Origin: JAWPMT01 sp965227935
GTDB taxonomy: Bacteria > Bacteroidota > Bacteroidia > Cytophagales > Cyclobacteriaceae
Direction of reading: 5' to 3'
DNA length: 64,000 bases
Assembly: GCA_965227935.1 (NCBI GenBank)
Contig: CBDDGS010000055.1
Location: 1,612,001 to 1,676,000, forward strand
Positions 6,561 to 13,327 of the stretch are shown piece after piece (position 1 is the stretch's first letter; each line of letters begins with the position of its first letter). Made by a program: the position numbers and the translations under genes. The notes below the pieces were generated by a model. The model saw only the letters and a program-made list of their open reading frames with translations, had not been told where the DNA came from and did not search any database.

Positions 6561-8237
6561 ATGCAGCAACTGAACGACTTCCTATCCCTGATTGACAGCT
6601 ACATTGGCAGTTCACCATGGTTTCCCTACGCCCTTCTGGGGACGGGCCTGTTCTTTACCATATACTTAAGGTTTCCGCAGGTCAGGTATTTCAAGTTTGC
6701 TGTTCGCGTCGTCAAAGGAAAGTATGACAAAGAGGGCGATGAGGGGGATACCTCGCACTTTCAGGCATTGGCAACGGCCCTTTCTGGTACTGTGGGGACC
6801 GGCAATATCGCGGGTGTGGCTTTGGCGGTCCATATTGGCGGTCCGGCGGCCCTGTTTTGGATGCTGGCGACTGCTGCAGTAGGTATGTGTACGAAGTTTG
6901 TGGAGGTGACCCTTTCACATAAGTACAGGGAAAAGGCCGCTGATGGGACGATGGCTGGAGGTCCGATGTACTACATGAAAAACAAGCTCAACATGGGCTG
7001 GCTGGCGGCGATCTTTGCTGTGGCGACGGTTTTGTCATCGTTCGGGACCGGTAGTTTGCCGCAGGTCAACAGTATCGCCAACTCTCTTTTCGCAACATTT
7101 GGTATCAACAAGATCGCTTCTGGTCTTGTATTGGCGGTATTATTGGGATTCGTCATCATTGGCGGAATCAAGCGTATAGCAGCAGTCACGGAGAAGCTGG
7201 TGCCGTCTATGGCAGTGATCTACTTCATTGGTGCTTTTGCGGTGATACTTGCCAACCTTGGCAATATCCTGCCTTCCTTTGTCTCTATCTTCGCTGACCT
7301 GTTCACAGGCTCTGCGGCTTCCGGGGGATTCCTGGGCGCGTCGATCGCTTTTGCCTTTAGCAAGGGTGTGGGTCGTGGCTTGTTTTCTAACGAAGCTGGT
7401 CAGGGTAGTGCCCCGATTGCTCACGCCTCCGCCAAGGCGCACGAGCCGGTTTCTGAAGGTCTGGTAGCGATCCTTGAGCCTTTCATCGATACGATCGTGA
7501 TCTGCACAGTCACGGGCCTTGTATTACTATCGTCGGGGGTTTGGAATGAAAAGCACCAAAATGAGTTCCAGTTCACAGATATGTCCATTGTAGAAGGTGT
7601 GTACACCGACGCCACGGATGCGGGCAAGCAGCAACTGTATGGACACATCAGCGGGACTGATCTCCTGCCCACGGTCAACTCCGAAATAACTGTGAGGAAT
7701 GGTGAACTGCCTGAGGGCCTCACGGTGATCCATGCACGCTCGCTGGCAGAAGACGTGCTTGTCTACGATGAAGATGGCAATCTCTTCAACGGCCAGTTGG
7801 CCATTGCTGATGGAGTCCCCGATGATTTGGAGGTGTATTTCAGAGGCAAGTCACTGGTGCACAGTGCGCCGCTTACGGCGATTGCTTTCCAGAGAGGTTG
7901 GTTTGGGTCATGGGGTCAATACATTGTGTCCATTGGGCTGCTACTCTTCGCATTTAGTACGGCGATCTCCTGGTCTTACTATGGAGACCGTGCCATGACG
8001 TATCTCTTCGGTAGTAAGTCCGTGGTCTACTATCGCATCGTCTACGTCGTCGCCTTCTTCCTGGCTGCATTTACAGATACGACGATCATCTGGACCCTGT
8101 CAGGGATCACTATCGCGGTAATGACCCTTCCGAACCTTTTCGGCATCCTGATGCTTCGCAAGGATATGAAAGAGACCGTCAATGCGTACTGGGATGGCTT
8201 CAAGAAGGAGTGGCCGGATGAGAAAACGCCGGAGTAG
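6561..8237 (+). CDS. sodium:alanine/glycine symporter (AGCS family)
   Basis: The 558-residue inner-membrane protein has AGCS landmarks: GTGLFFTIYLRFPQVRYF near the N-terminus, the motif ATALSGTVGTGNIAGVA, GGPMYYM, and GLFSNEAGQGSAPIAHASA. These proteins import alanine or glycine with Na+. Between about residues 327 and 440 a soluble stretch interrupts the helices (from VWNEKHQNEFQF to EAPLT-like SAPLTAIAFQRGWFG), making it longer than the roughly 450-residue enzymes of Bacillus or E. coli. The start ATG at 6561 gives a normal N-terminus. No regulator is adjacent. Confidence 0.95.
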   Translation: MQQLNDFLSLIDSYIGSSPWFPYALLGTGLFFTIYLRFPQVRYFKFAVRVVKGKYDKEGDEGDTSHFQALATALSGTVGTGNIAGVALAVHIGGPAALFWMLATAAVGMCTKFVEVTLSHKYREKAADGTMAGGPMYYMKNKLNMGWLAAIFAVATVLSSFGTGSLPQVNSIANSLFATFGINKIASGLVLAVLLGFVIIGGIKRIAAVTEKLVPSMAVIYFIGAFAVILANLGNILPSFVSIFADLFTGSAASGGFLGASIAFAFSKGVGRGLFSNEAGQGSAPIAHASAKAHEPVSEGLVAILEPFIDTIVICTVTGLVLLSSGVWNEKHQNEFQFTDMSIVEGVYTDATDAGKQQLYGHISGTDLLPTVNSEITVRNGELPEGLTVIHARSLAEDVLVYDEDGNLFNGQLAIADGVPDDLEVYFRGKSLVHSAPLTAIAFQRGWFGSWGQYIVSIGLLLFAFSTAISWSYYGDRAMTYLFGSKSVVYYRIVYVVAFFLAAFTDTTIIWTLSGITIAVMTLPNLFGILMLRKDMKETVNAYWDGFKKEWPDEKTPE

Positions 8238-8258
8238 AATTGAGAATTGAAAATGGTG

Positions 8259-8287
8259 AATGGATAATTGGCAAGATCATTTTCAAT
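8259..8287 (+). repeat. 29-bp direct repeat, copy 1
   Basis: Begins AATGGATAATTGGCAAG and is identical to 8976-9004. Preceded by AATTGAGAATTGAAAATGG-type low-complexity sequence related to 698-740. The two copies bracket the small gene at 8323. Confidence 0.7.
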
Positions 8288-8322
8288 CATTATTTCTCAA
8301 CGGCAGTTGATTTTGGCCACTT

Positions 8323-8895
8323 GTGGGTAGACAGTTTCCCTCGTTGAGTTTAAGGAAAGCAATAGTGTTTGTGCTTTTCATCATCCCGAGTCTCACGACG
8401 ATAGGCCAGCACATCAAGTATTCCGAGAGGAAGGGCCGGTTGGAGATCTCGCGCAAGGCGCTCTATGAAGCGAAGCTCAATGGTGCTGTTTCTATCGAAT
8501 CGATTATTCAGTCGCAAGCTAATCCTGATGTACTCAGATCACTGGGTGAACCACTAGAGGTAAAGAGAGAGGAAGTGGCGAACGTTGGTCATACTGTCAC
8601 TTATATTTATGACGGGTTAGCGATTCACTTTAGTGCGTTGAGGAATCCGGAGTTGCATATTCAGTCAATTACACTGACCAAGGGGTCAGAGCTGAAGTTT
8701 GGAGGAGGCGCCGTTCTCAAGACAGGCTCGAGTCTTTCAACATATATTGACGACTTTGAAGAAGCGCAATTAGATGTTGCCAATGGTCAAATGGTAGTGG
8801 CTGTACACCTGGAGGATTCAGATGAGTGGATAAGACTTTATAGGGAAGATGGCAAAGTGCAAGAAATGACAATCTTCCTCGGCTATGACAATTGA
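8323..8895 (+). CDS. secreted protein of unknown function
   Basis: The 190-residue product starts with GTG at 8323 and has a signal peptide (RKAIVFVLFIIPSLTTIGQ). The mature part is soluble and strand-rich, with YIYDGLAIHFSALRNPELHIQSITLT and FGGGAVLKTGSSLSTY; the pattern of a threshold test on predicted solute or stress values is not evident and I know no family for it. It lies between two exact 29-bp direct repeats (8259-8287 and 8976-9004), which may mark insertion or duplication. A shorter start inside the signal peptide is possible. Confidence 0.65.
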   Translation: MGRQFPSLSLRKAIVFVLFIIPSLTTIGQHIKYSERKGRLEISRKALYEAKLNGAVSIESIIQSQANPDVLRSLGEPLEVKREEVANVGHTVTYIYDGLAIHFSALRNPELHIQSITLTKGSELKFGGGAVLKTGSSLSTYIDDFEEAQLDVANGQMVVAVHLEDSDEWIRLYREDGKVQEMTIFLGYDN

Positions 8896-8975
8896 GCAAT
8901 CCGGTGCTTGAACAGGGGAGCCCTTTTGGAAAGAAAGTGTTGAGAGAATAACCTGGCTATCGGAATTGTACTGGT

Positions 8976-9004
8976 AATGGATAATTGGCAAGATCATTTT
9001 CAAT
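8976..9004 (+). repeat. 29-bp direct repeat, copy 2
   Basis: Identical to 8259-8287. Its last five bases include the stop codon of the minus-strand ExbD gene (9000-9002). Confidence 0.7.
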
Positions 9005-9461
9005 TATCAATTTTCAATTCTTTCTTGGCGCGATAGAGCACCTTTCTAGCATTCGCTTTGCGTAGCTCTTGCTGGATGTCGGAGATGATACCCATGTCCA
9101 CCTCATCGTCGGCCCGTAATAAAACAATCATTTGCGGTTGCAGATTTTCAGGAAGGGTAGCACGCTCTTCGATGACCCATTGAGCGACCTTATCGACCTG
9201 GAGCTGTCGATCGTCGGCCATGATGATGATCTGCTTTCTGAGGCCGGTCTTTCTCTCTCCAATTTGGAGTTCCCTGATGAGTTCCCGGCGTTCAGCCTTC
9301 GTAAGGGACTCTGCCCTGGGTTCTTGTATATCAAGGGGCGCTTCCTGTGGACGTATCGTCGCACTCATCATGAAGAAAAAGAGTAAAAGGAAGACAATGT
9401 CGGGAAGCGCAGAGGTATTGACCACGGTCTGCTTCTTATTGGACGTTTTGAATTTGCTCAT
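9000..9461 (-). CDS. ExbD/TolR-family biopolymer transport protein
   Basis: The start MSKFKTSNKKQTVVNTSALPD (9461) leaves 7 bases after the upstream gene and gives 153 residues; the longer frame to 9488 would overlap it. One N-terminal helix carries the conserved proton-pathway Asp in SALPDIVFLLLFFFMMSAT, followed by a periplasmic domain that ends ISDIQQELRKANARKVLY. ExbD works with ExbB as the proton-driven motor for TonB or Tol/Agl-type machines. It is the second gene of a two-ExbD operon. No ExbB/TolQ gene is adjacent. Confidence 0.9.
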   Translation of the reverse strand: MSKFKTSNKKQTVVNTSALPDIVFLLLFFFMMSATIRPQEAPLDIQEPRAESLTKAERRELIRELQIGERKTGLRKQIIIMADDRQLQVDKVAQWVIEERATLPENLQPQMIVLLRADDEVDMGIISDIQQELRKANARKVLYRAKKELKIDN

Positions 9462-9468
9462 ATCTGTT

Positions 9469-10011
9469 TCATTTTGACGGTTCTGCAATCGAGATATTCA
9501 TGGGAATACCGCGCTTCCCTTTCTGATAGATCAATCCTTCGACCGGATCGGTGGGGTCCAGGCGCATATATTCCTCGTTGGTAAGGCCAACGTTCCTTGC
9601 GTACAGATCATAGTACATACCCTTCACTTCGTCAAGAGCTTCAATGAAGTACTTGTAATCGGTGCCTCGATTGGCTTTGATGGAGATAACCGCCCTATCA
9701 GGGCTCACAGACTTCTCGGGGTTCCTGCCATTGTTGAGAACAAAAGCCTGAATTTCCTCACGAAGCCCAGTGAGGTCATTTCGGAGGTCACCCTCAATCA
9801 AAAACTGGTTGTTAGAATTGATGAGGATTTTGAACAAGTTTCTGTTGTGTATGGGAGCGATTTCTATCTTTTCAGGCTCGGGAGGCAGTTTTAGCGTGAT
9901 GCCCTCCTCCTGCGTGATGGTGGTCGTTACCAGGAAAAATATTAGTAAAAGAAAGGCGATATCTGCCATGGAGCCTGAATTGACCGTGGGATTGTCGGCT
10001 TTACTTTTCAT
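9469..10011 (-). CDS. ExbD/TolR-family biopolymer transport protein (first of pair)
   Basis: The 180-residue protein has the conserved helix GSMADIAFLLLIFFLVTTTI with the motor Asp, then a periplasmic domain with KILINSNNQFLIEGDLRNDL, ISIKANRGTDYKYFIEALDEVKG and a C-terminal extension EGLIYQKGKRGIPMNISIAEPS longer than in E. coli ExbD. It is read divergently from the sigma factor operon across a 148-base AT-rich spacer. The pair of unequal ExbDs is common in Bacteroidota, where ExbB usually precedes them; here it does not, so the partner must be elsewhere in the genome. Confidence 0.92.
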   Translation of the reverse strand: MKSKADNPTVNSGSMADIAFLLLIFFLVTTTITQEEGITLKLPPEPEKIEIAPIHNRNLFKILINSNNQFLIEGDLRNDLTGLREEIQAFVLNNGRNPEKSVSPDRAVISIKANRGTDYKYFIEALDEVKGMYYDLYARNVGLTNEEYMRLDPTDPVEGLIYQKGKRGIPMNISIAEPSK

Positions 10012-10159
10012 GATTTTTTACTTGTACAATCCCAAATAATTAAATAGTTACACTTTGCTCCTTAGTATAATATTCTGTTTTTTAAAATATTTTAGAAATT
10101 TTAGATTATAAATGTGACTATCGGCACGTTATTGGATTGTCAAGGTAAAAGGACTCCCA
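10012..10159. promoter_or_regulatory. AT-rich divergent promoter region
   Basis: 148 bases separate the divergent ExbD and sigma-factor operons. The stretch 10040-10120 is strongly A/T-rich (TTTTTTAAAATATTTTAGAA). It must hold promoters for both sides; I cannot assign exact boxes. Confidence 0.45.
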
Positions 10160-10702
10160 GTGCTGAAATCTGACTCCGACATACAACTAGAGAAGGAAAG
10201 AGAGTGGATCTCTCTGGCGAAGGAAGATATCCGGTACTTCGAGCCCTTGTATGACAAATACTACGATCAGATCTTCCGCTTCATCTTCCGCCGGACGGAC
10301 GATGAAGCGCTGGCGGCTGACCTATGCTCTCAGACATTTTATAAGGCCCTCTCCAACCTCAAAAAATATCGCTGGATGGGACGGCCTCTTGGGGCATGGC
10401 TATATCAAATCGCAGCCAATGAGATTCGCAAGCACTTTCGAAATCGTGGGCAGGTATTTGTAATCGATATCGATCGTGTAGAGGAAGTTTTGGATAGAGA
10501 TGTGAATAGTGAGCATCTCCTGACCAAGCTTACTAGCATTCTGCGGGACCTTAATGATGAGGACCTGAGACTGATCGAATTGAAGTTCTTCGAGGGTCAA
10601 ACATTCCAGGGCATTGCACAACTGCTGTCCATTTCCGAGAGTGCAGCGAAAATGAGAATCTATAGACTATTGACTCGTATGAGGAAACTTTTACAACCAT
10701 GA
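10160..10702 (+). CDS. ECF-type RNA polymerase sigma factor
   Basis: The 180-residue protein has region 2 (FEPLYDKYYDQIFRFIFRRT, ADLCSQTFYKALSNLKKYRW, PLGAWLYQIAANEIRKHFR) and region 4 (LRLIELKFFEGQTFQGIAQL, LSISESAAKMRIYRLLTRMRK). The GTG start at 10160 is supported by AAAGGA at 10148-10153. Its stop overlaps the next ATG by 4 bases (ATGA), so it is translationally coupled to a small membrane protein that could serve as its control partner. TonB follows, so the sigma factor may direct expression of TonB-linked uptake functions; this is inference. Confidence 0.93.
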   Translation: MLKSDSDIQLEKEREWISLAKEDIRYFEPLYDKYYDQIFRFIFRRTDDEALAADLCSQTFYKALSNLKKYRWMGRPLGAWLYQIAANEIRKHFRNRGQVFVIDIDRVEEVLDRDVNSEHLLTKLTSILRDLNDEDLRLIELKFFEGQTFQGIAQLLSISESAAKMRIYRLLTRMRKLLQP

Positions 10703-10953
10703 CCAGGGAATACAAGATACGTAGGGGGTCCTTCAAGCGAGGGCAGATACAACGTCACAAAGACTTCAACCGCTTTAGACGAGAATACAGAGAGCGACGT
10801 CGGAGGGAGCTCCGAACAAAGGTGTTATTGGCGCTCGCCATAGTGACCCTTGTATTTGCTCTGATTTTCAGCGTGACGGCGGCCCCAGTGGGAATCGATC
10901 GGAAGATCGACCATCCCGAGATGAATTTTAAGAGCACACAACAAAAACTGTAA
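10699..10953 (+). CDS. small single-pass membrane protein, possible sigma-factor partner
   Basis: The 84-residue protein has a very basic N-terminal half (RRGSFKRGQIQRHKDFNRFR, then REYRERRRRELRTK), one membrane helix (VLLALAIVTLVFALIFSVTA) and a short outer tail. It overlaps the sigma gene by 4 bases and ends 18 bases before tonB. Position fits an anti-sigma factor, but no canonical anti-sigma domain or zinc motif is visible and the cytoplasmic part is basic, so it could also be a TonB accessory or an assembly factor. Confidence 0.7.
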   Translation: MTREYKIRRGSFKRGQIQRHKDFNRFRREYRERRRRELRTKVLLALAIVTLVFALIFSVTAAPVGIDRKIDHPEMNFKSTQQKL

Positions 10954-10971
10954 CTACAAAACAATAATCAT

Positions 10972-11643
10972 ATGGAACAGAAGAAGAATCCGAATAAGGC
11001 CCTTGAGCATAAAAGAGGTCAATACTTTGCCCTGGGACTGACTATTAGCCTGGCGCTGGCAATCATGGCTTTCGAGTGGAAGACGCCGGCCAATCCCCAA
11101 CTGGTATCACTAGGTGACCTTGATCGTGGGATCGAGGATGAAATGGTATTTATCACGAAGATCCCGCCCCCGGAACCGCCGAAACCGAAAGTGGTACCTC
11201 TGGAGGTCGTCGAAACGGAAGAAGAACCTGAAGAGATCGAGGAGATATTGGTTGATGTAGAAATGGATTCATTCGATCCGGATGAAGAGATCATCATCCC
11301 TGATGCTCCTGTTGAGGAGGTGGAGGAGATAGTAGTATTCGCTGAAAAGATGCCCATGCCAAAGGGTGGCTTTCAGTCGTTCTACAACCTCTTGGCGAAA
11401 GAGATGAAATACCCAAAGCAGGCGCGAGGCATGGGCGTTGAAGGCAAGGTATTTCTGCAATTCGTAGTTGACAAATCCGGTGAGATTACCGACATCGAAG
11501 TGGTAAGGGGTATCGGTTCAGGTTGTGATGAAGAGGCCTTGAGAGTGATGGCGCTGGTTCCTGCCTGGAATCCGGGGAAACAAAGTGGTCGGCCGGTCAA
11601 AGTGCGAATGATCGTGCCCATTCACTTTAGACTGCACCAATAG
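10972..11643 (+). CDS. energy transducer TonB
   Basis: The 223-residue protein has an N-terminal anchor helix (YFALGLTISLALAIMAFEWK), a Pro/Glu-rich spacer (PPPEPPKPKVVPLEVVETEE and further acidic repeats) and a C-terminal TonB domain with EMKYPKQARGMGVEGKVFLQ, GEITDIEVVRGIGSGCDEEA and the PAWNPGKQSGRPVKVRMIVP motif. It links the ExbBD proton motor to outer-membrane receptors. It is last in the sigma-membrane protein-tonB operon and opposite the two ExbD genes. A strong bidirectional terminator follows. Confidence 0.95.
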   Translation: MEQKKNPNKALEHKRGQYFALGLTISLALAIMAFEWKTPANPQLVSLGDLDRGIEDEMVFITKIPPPEPPKPKVVPLEVVETEEEPEEIEEILVDVEMDSFDPDEEIIIPDAPVEEVEEIVVFAEKMPMPKGGFQSFYNLLAKEMKYPKQARGMGVEGKVFLQFVVDKSGEITDIEVVRGIGSGCDEEALRVMALVPAWNPGKQSGRPVKVRMIVPIHFRLHQ

Positions 11644-11665
11644 AGGCGACGCAACTTTAGAAACA

Positions 11666-11697
11666 AAAAAAGCAGAAGCGCGGGCCTCTGCTTTTTT
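11666..11697. terminator. bidirectional intrinsic terminator
   Basis: An 11-bp stem AAAAAAGCAGA/TCTGCTTTTTT with a 10-base loop lies between the convergent tonB and lipoprotein genes. It has a T-run on either strand, so it can stop transcription from both sides. Confidence 0.9.
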
Positions 11698-11715
11698 GCT
11701 CTGGTCGGTGAGTTT

Positions 11716-12135
11716 TTATCGACCGTAGGTCCATGTGATATTGACCAGCACACCATCCTCTTCGTCCTCGACGAACATGATCATTCTTGAAGCGGATAGC
11801 TCGCGAATTTCGTAGATCGTCTCGAACTCAGTGCCGCCATCAAGCGTCAATTGGTTGTTGCTGAAAGCCCAGGTGCCTTCATCTTCACCAAAGCCAGTGA
11901 TTGCAGAACTGTAGGTGTTATTGCTGTCAAAAACGAATGTCGAAGGGGAAAATGCCTCTACCAGTGGCTCTAGCGCTTCCTCCGATACCTGTACGTCGGT
12001 CAATGACCAGGTACCCTCTGTAAGATTGTCCACGCTGATGACGATCACGTCTTCGTCATCACCGCCGCATGAAGTAAATACAAGCGCTACCGCGAAAAGA
12101 AGTGCGGTACTTAGAATTTGAAATTTTCTGTTCAT
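11716..12135 (-). CDS. lipocalin-like lipoprotein
   Basis: The 139-residue protein has a lipoprotein signal with lipobox VFTSC followed by GGDDED. The mature part reads LTEGTWSLTDVQVSEE, STFVFDSNNTYSS, GTWAFSNNQLTLDGG and ENDS with VNITWTYG, the strand pattern of small lipocalin-like domains common among Bacteroidota lipoproteins. The acidic stretch after Cys favours surface export in this phylum. Function is unknown. It converges on tonB through a shared terminator. Confidence 0.8.
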   Translation of the reverse strand: MNRKFQILSTALLFAVALVFTSCGGDDEDVIVISVDNLTEGTWSLTDVQVSEEALEPLVEAFSPSTFVFDSNNTYSSAITGFGEDEGTWAFSNNQLTLDGGTEFETIYEIRELSASRMIMFVEDEEDGVLVNITWTYGR

Positions 12136-12409
12136 AGTCGATTATAGTGGTTATCTGAATAGCTAGTTGTATGCCCACGTACCACGGTAAGTGGTCGGTT
12201 TGACTGATTCAAGTTACGCCAAGGGCTTCTCAGCATTTGCGGTGCTTTGATGAATCGGCAAAAAGCCGGCGTGGATAGGGCTATTGTTGCTGTTTCTCTC
12301 CTCATTGGCCGGCCTGCGACGGTGTATTTCACCTTCGGCACAATTTGAGATATGCGTTTTGGGTTTAGCTATTATAGAGGCGCTAGATTTGCACAAAATG
12401 AAGGGACTG

Positions 12410-13171
12410 ATGATGAGTGAAGTGTTGAACCAGAAGTTTTGGTCGCTTTTGGTGCTGGTTTTTGTGTTGGCAAATCATGCCGCATTTGGTCAGGAGGAAG
12501 AGAAATGGCAATATGACTTATCTGCTTCACTCTGGACTGGAAACACGGGTGTCGAAGTTCTGCCACAGGGAGCTACGGACCCCGTCAAAATCGAACTACC
12601 CGATTTCCTCGACAACTTTCAGTTAGGGCTTGTGCTAAGAGGTGAGGCACGCCTTCGCAAACTCGGGGTGATGCTCGACGTCGGCTATATAGAATTGACG
12701 GCGAGCGACCAGCCAGCGAGTCCGGATATTGATCGGATCTCCGTGGATGTCAACAGTACGCTGATCAACCTCTCGGGCATATTCCGTCTGCACGGAGGAG
12801 ACATAGTTACACTCGAAGCCCTTCCGGGGGTGCAGTTCTACAATGGTAATAGTGACATTACGACGAGTGGTACCGTATCCGGCGTATCCTCGACAAGTCG
12901 CTCCTTCTGGGACCCCATTCTTGGATTGCGGGCTCGAGCGAGAGTGTTTGGTAAGCTGCATGCCAGTGCCTACGGGAACATTGGCGGTTTCGGAGCCAGC
13001 TCGCAAACCACAAGCCAGCTCGCTCTTGGCTTGAGGTATCGTCTACTGGAGATTGTTTCTGTACATGCCGGGTACCGATTGGTCAAGTGGGAATTCGATG
13101 AAGGTGCGGAGGACATCCTTCGATCGCAGAGAATTTCGGGCCTCACTTTTGGTTTAATGCTGACGCTTTAG
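12410..13171 (+). CDS. outer-membrane beta-barrel protein of unknown function
   Basis: I start the gene at the ATG ATG pair 12410/12413, preceded by AAGGGA (12401-12406); the frame is open further upstream but that part does not look coding. About 253 residues: signal peptide NQKFWSLLVLVFVLANHAAF then GQ, and a mature part of alternating amphipathic strands (QYDLSASLWTG, LGLVLRGEARLRKLGVMLDV, SQLALGLRYRLLEIVSVHAG, closing SGLTFGLMLTL). The pattern fits an 8- to 12-stranded outer-membrane barrel. No specific family is recognised. Confidence 0.75.
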   Translation: MMSEVLNQKFWSLLVLVFVLANHAAFGQEEEKWQYDLSASLWTGNTGVEVLPQGATDPVKIELPDFLDNFQLGLVLRGEARLRKLGVMLDVGYIELTASDQPASPDIDRISVDVNSTLINLSGIFRLHGGDIVTLEALPGVQFYNGNSDITTSGTVSGVSSTSRSFWDPILGLRARARVFGKLHASAYGNIGGFGASSQTTSQLALGLRYRLLEIVSVHAGYRLVKWEFDEGAEDILRSQRISGLTFGLMLTL

Positions 13172-13327
13172 ACCCTCTGTAGGGGCCTTCGCACAGGCTG
13201 ATCTCACAGCATGTGCAGAACCTGATATAATTCATGGATTTTGAGGGGAAAATTGGCGATTTGGCAACGTAGCGCCCTTTATTTTGAGTGGGTATTCTTC
13301 TAAATTTATATAAAACCCACAGCACCG

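Noticed and set aside
12132..12396. Minus-strand frames of 60-69 codons before the beta-barrel gene
   Set aside because: Arg/Thr-rich composition and overlap with each other; no recognisable domain.
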